A DNA stretch of 64,000 nt from Jaapia argillacea MUCL 33604 (taxonomy: Eukaryota; Basidiomycota; Agaricomycetes; Jaapiales; Jaapiaceae), in the NCBI GenBank assembly GCA_000697665.1, contig KL197728.1, positions 447,154-511,153 on the forward strand. Direction: 5' to 3'. The position numbers and the translations under genes are program-made. Below, piece by piece: positions 58,591 to 64,000 of this stretch. Positions within the stretch are counted from its first letter, which is position 1, and every line of letters starts with the position of its first letter. A model generated the notes under the pieces. That model was not told where the DNA came from. It saw only the letters and a program-made list of their open reading frames with translations, and ran no database searches.

Positions 58591-60687
58591 CGCACCTTTC
58601 CCCGCATTCGCTATTGGGTTCTTCCACCACCTGATGGACAAGACCCGGGGGTGGAAGTGAGGTTACATCGCTTAAATACAGGTAAGCGGAGATGGTGATT
58701 GTTGGGTGTTATAAGTTCACATGGGTTTTTGTATTTTTCGGGAGGTGGGTCGATGTCGACCTCTTTCTTTGGCTTTTATTGGATGTACACGCGTCGCCTT
58801 GATTTCTTGCAGGTGTATGCGCGTGACTTTCGTTACTCGCTCGCTGTATACATCTTCGATAGTGATGTATAGGGTGTAAGACTAAGCCGAGGCTTTCGTA
58901 GTGCCCTGTAGAAACTTCCGGAGCGTCTCGACAAGGTGAGTTCTTTCCCCTCCCGTCTCCGTCACTCTCCCGACTCCTTCTCTTCCGAATTTATTCACAC
59001 CAAGACCCCACATGGATTGTCCCAATCCGAGTAGCCCTCCACGCAACCGAAACAACCGAGCTCCAAGGTGAATAGCCGACGTATGCCACTTCTCAGTCCG
59101 TTGTATTCTCACATACGGATGCCTTTTTTTCGTTTCTAGTTTGCGATAGGTGAGTGCTCGTTTTGTTGGTTTTCTGCGGAGCGGGAAGTGATGGGGAACT
59201 TGGGATTCGGGGAATGGTGCTCTACGCACGTGAGTGCGGGGTGGCATCGCTTTTGATTCTTAGCGAGGTGAGTATCCATTTTCATTGAATGTACGTTGGG
59301 ATGGGATGCTGACGGTTTTTTATTTACATTCATTGAGTGGGGGGATGATGCACTGGGGACAGGGGACGGCGGACAGTGGGTTGGCAAAGAAGTTGAGTGT
59401 ATGAGTACATTCCCTGATTTCCTTGAATTCGTGAAACGGTCGAGTCGCCTAGAATGCTAGATTTGCCTTGTACCCCTGTTCGAAGCTGAGAAGGTCGTTC
59501 AACAAATTTAGCCAACCTTAGAGTACGCAGAATATTTTGATTGTCTAATGAAGCAAAGAGACTCCACATAACGTTGCACACGGCCGGTAACTATTGGGGT
59601 GGCAGAGAATCCAAGTGAACTTAAGCACGATACGACCCTCTTAGATCTCAGGTGTGAATTCAAGATGGGCATTTGGGCGGGGATTTTTAGTTTGAAAATT
59701 ACCTGAAAGTACCCAAGGTCTAAGGCCGTGGCGTCTGCGTAGAGAATTGAGAATTCAACTCGGACCGACAAAGAAGTAGGGTGGGAAGGAACCTTTAGTG
59801 AAATCCTCATCTTCCTCCTCCGAACACCAGATCTTCACTTTATCGGGGTTGCTCCGGGCGCGAACATCGTTAAGGCGAACCGAAAGAAAAGCTCGATAGA
59901 TTGAAGACGAAATCGATCTCATCTTGGAATCATCGACCATTCCAAGAAATTTGCGCGTAAGAGTGGGTAGGACATGAACGGAATTGTAGGACAGGGTCCA
60001 TATTCCTCCCCTAGCAACAGATTCAGTGGACTGACAAGGAAGTGAAGTGAAACAGAACTGACCTTGGTCACTGTGGAAACATCCTCGTGGATTCTACCTA
60101 CACCTGATACATCCACCAGTGGCGTCAGACACTTCACTACTTATACCACGAATACACTCACCAACGATGGCAACATGCCCAGGTCACCTGAGTTAGCACT
60201 CTCGTATGCGACACGCCAAGTGCGCCCTTCCTCTCGACAACGTCTCTCAAATACGGAGCGGCTACTTCAGGAGTATCTAGGCCCCCGTCCTTGAATATGT
60301 TGTGACCAAACAGTATGTCTACTCGTAGGGCGTCGCCTACACGTATAAAGTCAGGGCTCAAGCTCACGTGTCTGCCAAGACGTTAGAGGAACGTACCAGC
60401 CTATTAGCAGTGTTCCTGTAGAACCAATCGTCTCGCCAGTACGTTCGAAAGAATTGCATGTCCAGGAATATGAAATAACAGTTGACTACTGTTACGATCA
60501 GGTGAAGTGGACTGTTGGCCCTGATATCGAGTCGCTCGCCGTTGTCATCGGTTTGGCGTTCTCATTGAGGTCCCAGCCCCTGATGCGAGGAACAGTGGGG
60601 CACTACATCTGGGCTGCGTGATAATTGCGCAAGTCGAATGACTTTCCGGTGATTTCCGGGATATCGGTTCGAAGGGTTGCGCAATAA
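58591..60687. other. Gene-poor stretch (2.1 kb), nothing recognised
   Basis: Several minus-strand frames of 60-120 codons are open (for example 58882-59247 and 60158-60367), but none has a known domain or joins convincingly to another. No element ends were found. Confidence 0.4.
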
Positions 60688-61749
60688 CTACTCGAAGGTG
60701 GATTGGTATGAGGAAAAAAATTGAGAGTTCCCAATCCCTCTAGGCTTGTTATGGGATCGGTAGACGGCGAAGGGAAGATTGTCTACGAGGGAGGGTGTGA
60801 AGTCGGAATCGGCAGCCGATATCAAAGACGAAGTCCAGAAGGCGAGATAGGCGTAAGGTGCGTTTCGAGGCGCCGAAAGCTGATGACTTGGCTTGGGAAG
60901 GAGTGAACCAGCGAACACCAAAGCCAGTTTCTCTATGGTGAGGCGGTTTTCGAGCATGGCGACGAAGAGTTTCGACGAAGGAGGTGTGCCATCGTGCTCA
61001 TTGGGCAGGTAGAGTGAAGAGACGTTACGGAATAAGGCGAAGTCCACAGTAGGGAGGTGGGTTCTAGGACGAGGTGTCGAAGGCGTACAGCAGAAGGGAG
61101 TAAATAGGAGCGAGAGCAGAATCAGAATTTCTTTCGATTGTTGATCCGAAAATTTGACGACAGAATGTCCAAACGCCGCGTCGTTGTACAGTCGAGGTTT
61201 GTAGGAGGTGTGCAGCAACGCTCCAAGGTGTCTCGATAACGTAGGGATTGTGGATGGGAGTATAGTGGGACGGGATCGACTTGAGGGCGTTGGTGAAAGA
61301 GGCGCCGCGGACGGTGATTTCTACGGGTACTTCCTTCGATCAACGAGGCAGACCGTCTGCCGTGGGCTTTCGTGGGCGACTCAGATCGTCGTCCAGAGAT
61401 CCGGAGTCGAAATGGTTAGATCTTGCAAAAGAGGACATACGGGAGCTCTCTCGGCTCCAAATGGTGGTATGCGAACAATATGCTGGAAGATATGAGCGGG
61501 TTCACTTTCGAAGGAGGCAAGAGCGTGGAGCGAGGTGTCGTGGGCGACTGTGATCGCAACGCATGGTTCTGGAGTCGAGATAGCGGCGTTCGTCAAAATT
61601 CGGTATGCAAGTAACGTCGTGATCATGAAATTCACTCTTCTGAGAAGTTGGATTTGGGCATATGCTATGATATGCGCGAGGACCAGGTCCTTTGGACGGT
61701 AGGTCAAATCGACGAGGTCACCTTGATGTATTTCCTCTACACGCGGCAT
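60688..61749 (-). pseudogene. Probable remnant of an F-box-type protein
   Basis: The minus strand contains CPLLQDLTISTPDLWTTI, close to the TPxLWxxI phrase that follows the F-box in many basidiomycete F-box proteins, followed at once by a stop. Further on (60688-61218) a frame with Leu-spaced sequence such as NVSSLYLPNEHDG and NRLTIEKLALVFAGSLLP resembles the irregular leucine-rich part of those proteins. The pieces lie in different frames and no start or F-box core is visible. I read it as a broken gene; a multi-exon functional gene is less likely. Confidence 0.35.
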
Positions 61750-62689
61750 AACGCGACGGGCATCTTTGTGAAAAGCACATGAATGAGCTCAAAATGAATG
61801 CGACTAAGTTCAAAATCCACGTACCTTCGGAAGGCAAGGTGTATCGTTGTAAGGCTTGGCGATTGTCTTCCTTTCCTACCCCTCCAACCTTCGCACCGTT
61901 TTTGCAACAGCATTGCACAAGAATCTAGTGAACAATAGGGCGTCGTGTTTGATGCCTCTCCCAACATCCCTTGTTCGACTACGCGTTCCCGCCCAAATTT
62001 AGGTCGACATGAATACCGAGGACCAGGTGTGTAGAGCTTGCTTACCATAGAGATGCTACACACCCAGTTGGGCCAACTCATAAGACTAATTGACACAAAT
62101 TCTCCATTGTGCCCCATCAGTCTCGCGGTGGTCCATGCCTGGAATTCACGTGAACCGCAGAATAACAGCGATGGAGACGTGATAGGCTTGGTTGAAGGAT
62201 GAGAATTGATTGATGAGCGACAGTGCCAAGCTGAAGTCCGTGAGTTTCAAGAAGGGTGGGAGCGCTGGAAATCTCCAGTAGACAGACCCCAGGTTTATAT
62301 ACGAGGAAGGAGCTCGAGCAGGACCCGGAGACGTTCCGTCTAGATCTGCGAGCTGGAGGTGAAGCAGAACCGGAAAGCAGACGACTCAGAGCTGGTGTAC
62401 TAATTCCAATTCCAACAATGACGTCACATTTCGGACAAGTCCACGACTTCAAGCTTCGAGCTTCAAACTGTGCCTCTGCCCAACCTCTGCCACTGATTGA
62501 AGTAATCCCTCGGCGCCATCTCTCTGCACTCATCTGCCTCTTCGTCCACAAGCTGTCCTGAGTGAGGCGGACTCTCCATCCTCACACGAACAGATCGCTC
62601 TACCAAGCAACTTCAACCTATCCGGACCTGCCACTCGTTCCCTCCCTCTGGCCCAGGACTTGGACTCCTCTTTGAGATGGAGCATCAGT
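61750..62689. other. Gene-poor stretch, nothing recognised
   Basis: Minus-strand frames at 61737-62117 and 62117-62551 are open but carry no identifiable domain. Confidence 0.4.
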
Positions 62690-63620
62690 AAGGGTTGGAA
62701 GGATAAGGTCCGTTTCTTTCCCGTCGTCGTCGTGCGATTATGGCTGATACATGTGTATTCAGCCCAACCACAAAACCAGGTTCACAGACGACAAACTGCT
62801 TTCCGCATTTCGCAGACCCAGCAACTCAAGTTACATCACTATCGTCCACCCCCTTCTTCGTTCAACCACCATTCTCAAACTCGCTAACCACCATCGACCT
62901 TTCATCACAAGTGCTCCTCCTTGGATGGGCATATCCCATATAATCCAGAGCATGACGTCCGGTCGCCCAGTACGTCTCCTGTAGGCGCGAACGGAGAGTG
63001 ATTCGGAGACTTTAGGGGCAGGTGGAAATGGCGAGTCGATCCCGCCTTGTAATGGGGTTTGAGTCACAGGGTTGGGGACAGGTTCAATAACCGGTATGCC
63101 TCTCCTCTCTCCCCTTTCTTTTCCGCCCCCTCTACACCACCTTCTACTAACTAATACGATGCTCGAATGACTTCTGGCCAGATCCTCTCGAACGGATCGT
63201 TAAACAGAAGCGAAAGATTTGTGCGGCAGTGGGGCTTGGATACCGGATGGAGTGTTTAGTGGGTTTTATGACGGGTTTTATCATCAGGTACAGTCTTGTT
63301 ATACCCTGATTTTGGACGGATCGATCGTACGGACGGCTTTCTGGGTGGATGGACCGTGTCGACACCCTTCGGCGTGTACACTCCTTGTCCACATTCTCCA
63401 AATACTCGTTTACCATCTCGCTTCCTATTCATTCCTCGCACTTTTCTCCTTATATGCCCTCTTGTCATCTACAAAACCGGTACTCACATCCCTCCGCAGG
63501 CCATCTGGCCAGCCCTCCACTACCCAGTCCCCGACGTTCTCCAAACCATACTTTCTCCGAAACTAATTTCTACAAACAATACGTCGCTGTTAACATAAGG
63601 TTTACAGAGGCTATCGCGAA
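62690..63620. repeat. Decayed duplicated block, copy B
   Basis: Counterpart of 57650-58590, in the same orientation and 5 kb away. It ends about 270 bp before the third beta-lactamase-like fragment, while copy A lies beyond the NACHT-WD40 gene that follows the second beta-lactamase-like copy, so both members of each pair sit in the same neighbourhood. Confidence 0.55.
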
Positions 63621-63886
63621 GAATCATCGAGACGGGATATCAGTGAGTCTTGGTTGATTCGTTTGGTTGTCGAGGATGCTATTCACCTCCCTCTTATATA
63701 GTTTAGGTGAATGTCGTTGCCTTGATCACGGCGCGCCTCCAATATGTGCCGTGCTGTACTCTCCGTAGTGAACTGGTCGAGGGTTTGATTGCCAGGGGCC
63801 GCGGTGTTTTGGGCGAGTCGGAGCCAATTGATTCGAGGCTCGGAGCGATGTTTTATACCCACTCTCAACGACTTTGCCTCCTCGCT

Positions 63887-64000
63887 CTCCTCGCCGTCCG
63901 CTCAACCAACGGGAACCTCCGTCAACTATTCCACAAAATCATATCTCAACCACTCTCTATCCCACCCTCGGAGGCCATTTTTTTCTTCCTTCCTACATCC
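63887..64000 (+). CDS. Beta-lactamase-like copy 3, partial, cut by the window end
   Basis: The frame reads LLALLAVRSTNGNLRQLF, then HKIISQPLSIPPSEA, matching exon 3 of the copies at 1.0 and 49.6 kb and about 90% like copy 2 at the nucleotide level by eye. The upstream exons with S-x-x-K are not found in the 1-2 kb before it, so this may be a 5'-truncated pseudogene. The rest lies outside the window. Confidence 0.6.

Noticed and set aside
59508-60367. Possible multi-exon gene on the minus strand (frames with VGDALRVDILFGHNIF and KIWCSEEEDEDF)
   Set aside because: Parts look protein-like, but I found no domain and no reliable exon chain, so it is left as unannotated sequence.

Overview
The window looks like a piece of nuclear genome from a mushroom-type basidiomycete (Agaricomycetes). 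Nearly every gene is broken by short introns of about 45-70 nt with GT..AG ends. The gene content is fungal: a mitochondrial bL31 ribosomal protein, MIC26/27, UBE2S, a DUG3-type amidotransferase, multi-intron P450s and a NACHT-WD40 (STAND) protein. This assignment is inferred from gene style and content, not from a database search. No rRNA, no credible tRNA, no CRISPR array and no retroelement was seen.

Layout. 0.3-1.9 kb holds a serine beta-lactamase-like hydrolase (copy 1). From 2.6 to 27.5 kb lies the most unusual part, a surface-protein cluster. Six plus-strand genes (4.0, 8.6, 10.6, 13.4, 23.3 and 25.6 kb) encode one family of type I membrane proteins: signal peptide, cysteine-patterned ectodomain, Ser/Thr-rich stalk, one membrane helix and a cytosolic tail. 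A miniature gene at 2.6 kb has a signal peptide, helix and tail but no ectodomain. Between the fourth and fifth of these lie four minus-strand genes (15.9-22.0 kb) of a second family with the opposite layout: a cytosolic N-terminus built from 20-28-residue units with a DxxLL motif, one helix, and a Ser/Thr-rich C-terminus. Two genes carry three such units, each on its own exon, and two carry one. Two TIR-bearing, TA-flanked DNA elements of about 1.1 kb sit at 5.7-8.0 kb.

28-48 kb is ordinary housekeeping and accessory sequence: bL31m; a tandem P450 pair, the second with a nonsense codon; MIC26/27; a class 3 lipase; a six-hairpin glycosidase; a PP2A-family phosphatase; a protein with two fused P-loop GTPase domains; UBE2S; and DUG3. 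48.9-57 kb holds beta-lactamase-like copy 2 and a NACHT-WD40 gene with one in-frame stop in the propeller region. 57.2-64 kb is gene-poor: a duplicated, decayed block of about 0.9 kb, a likely F-box remnant, and the first part of a third beta-lactamase-like copy cut by the window end.

The housekeeping genes have no common pathway. The two membrane-protein families are the candidate 'system': both are tandemly amplified, both vary in stalk or repeat length, and they are interleaved at one locus. Whether their products interact is speculation.
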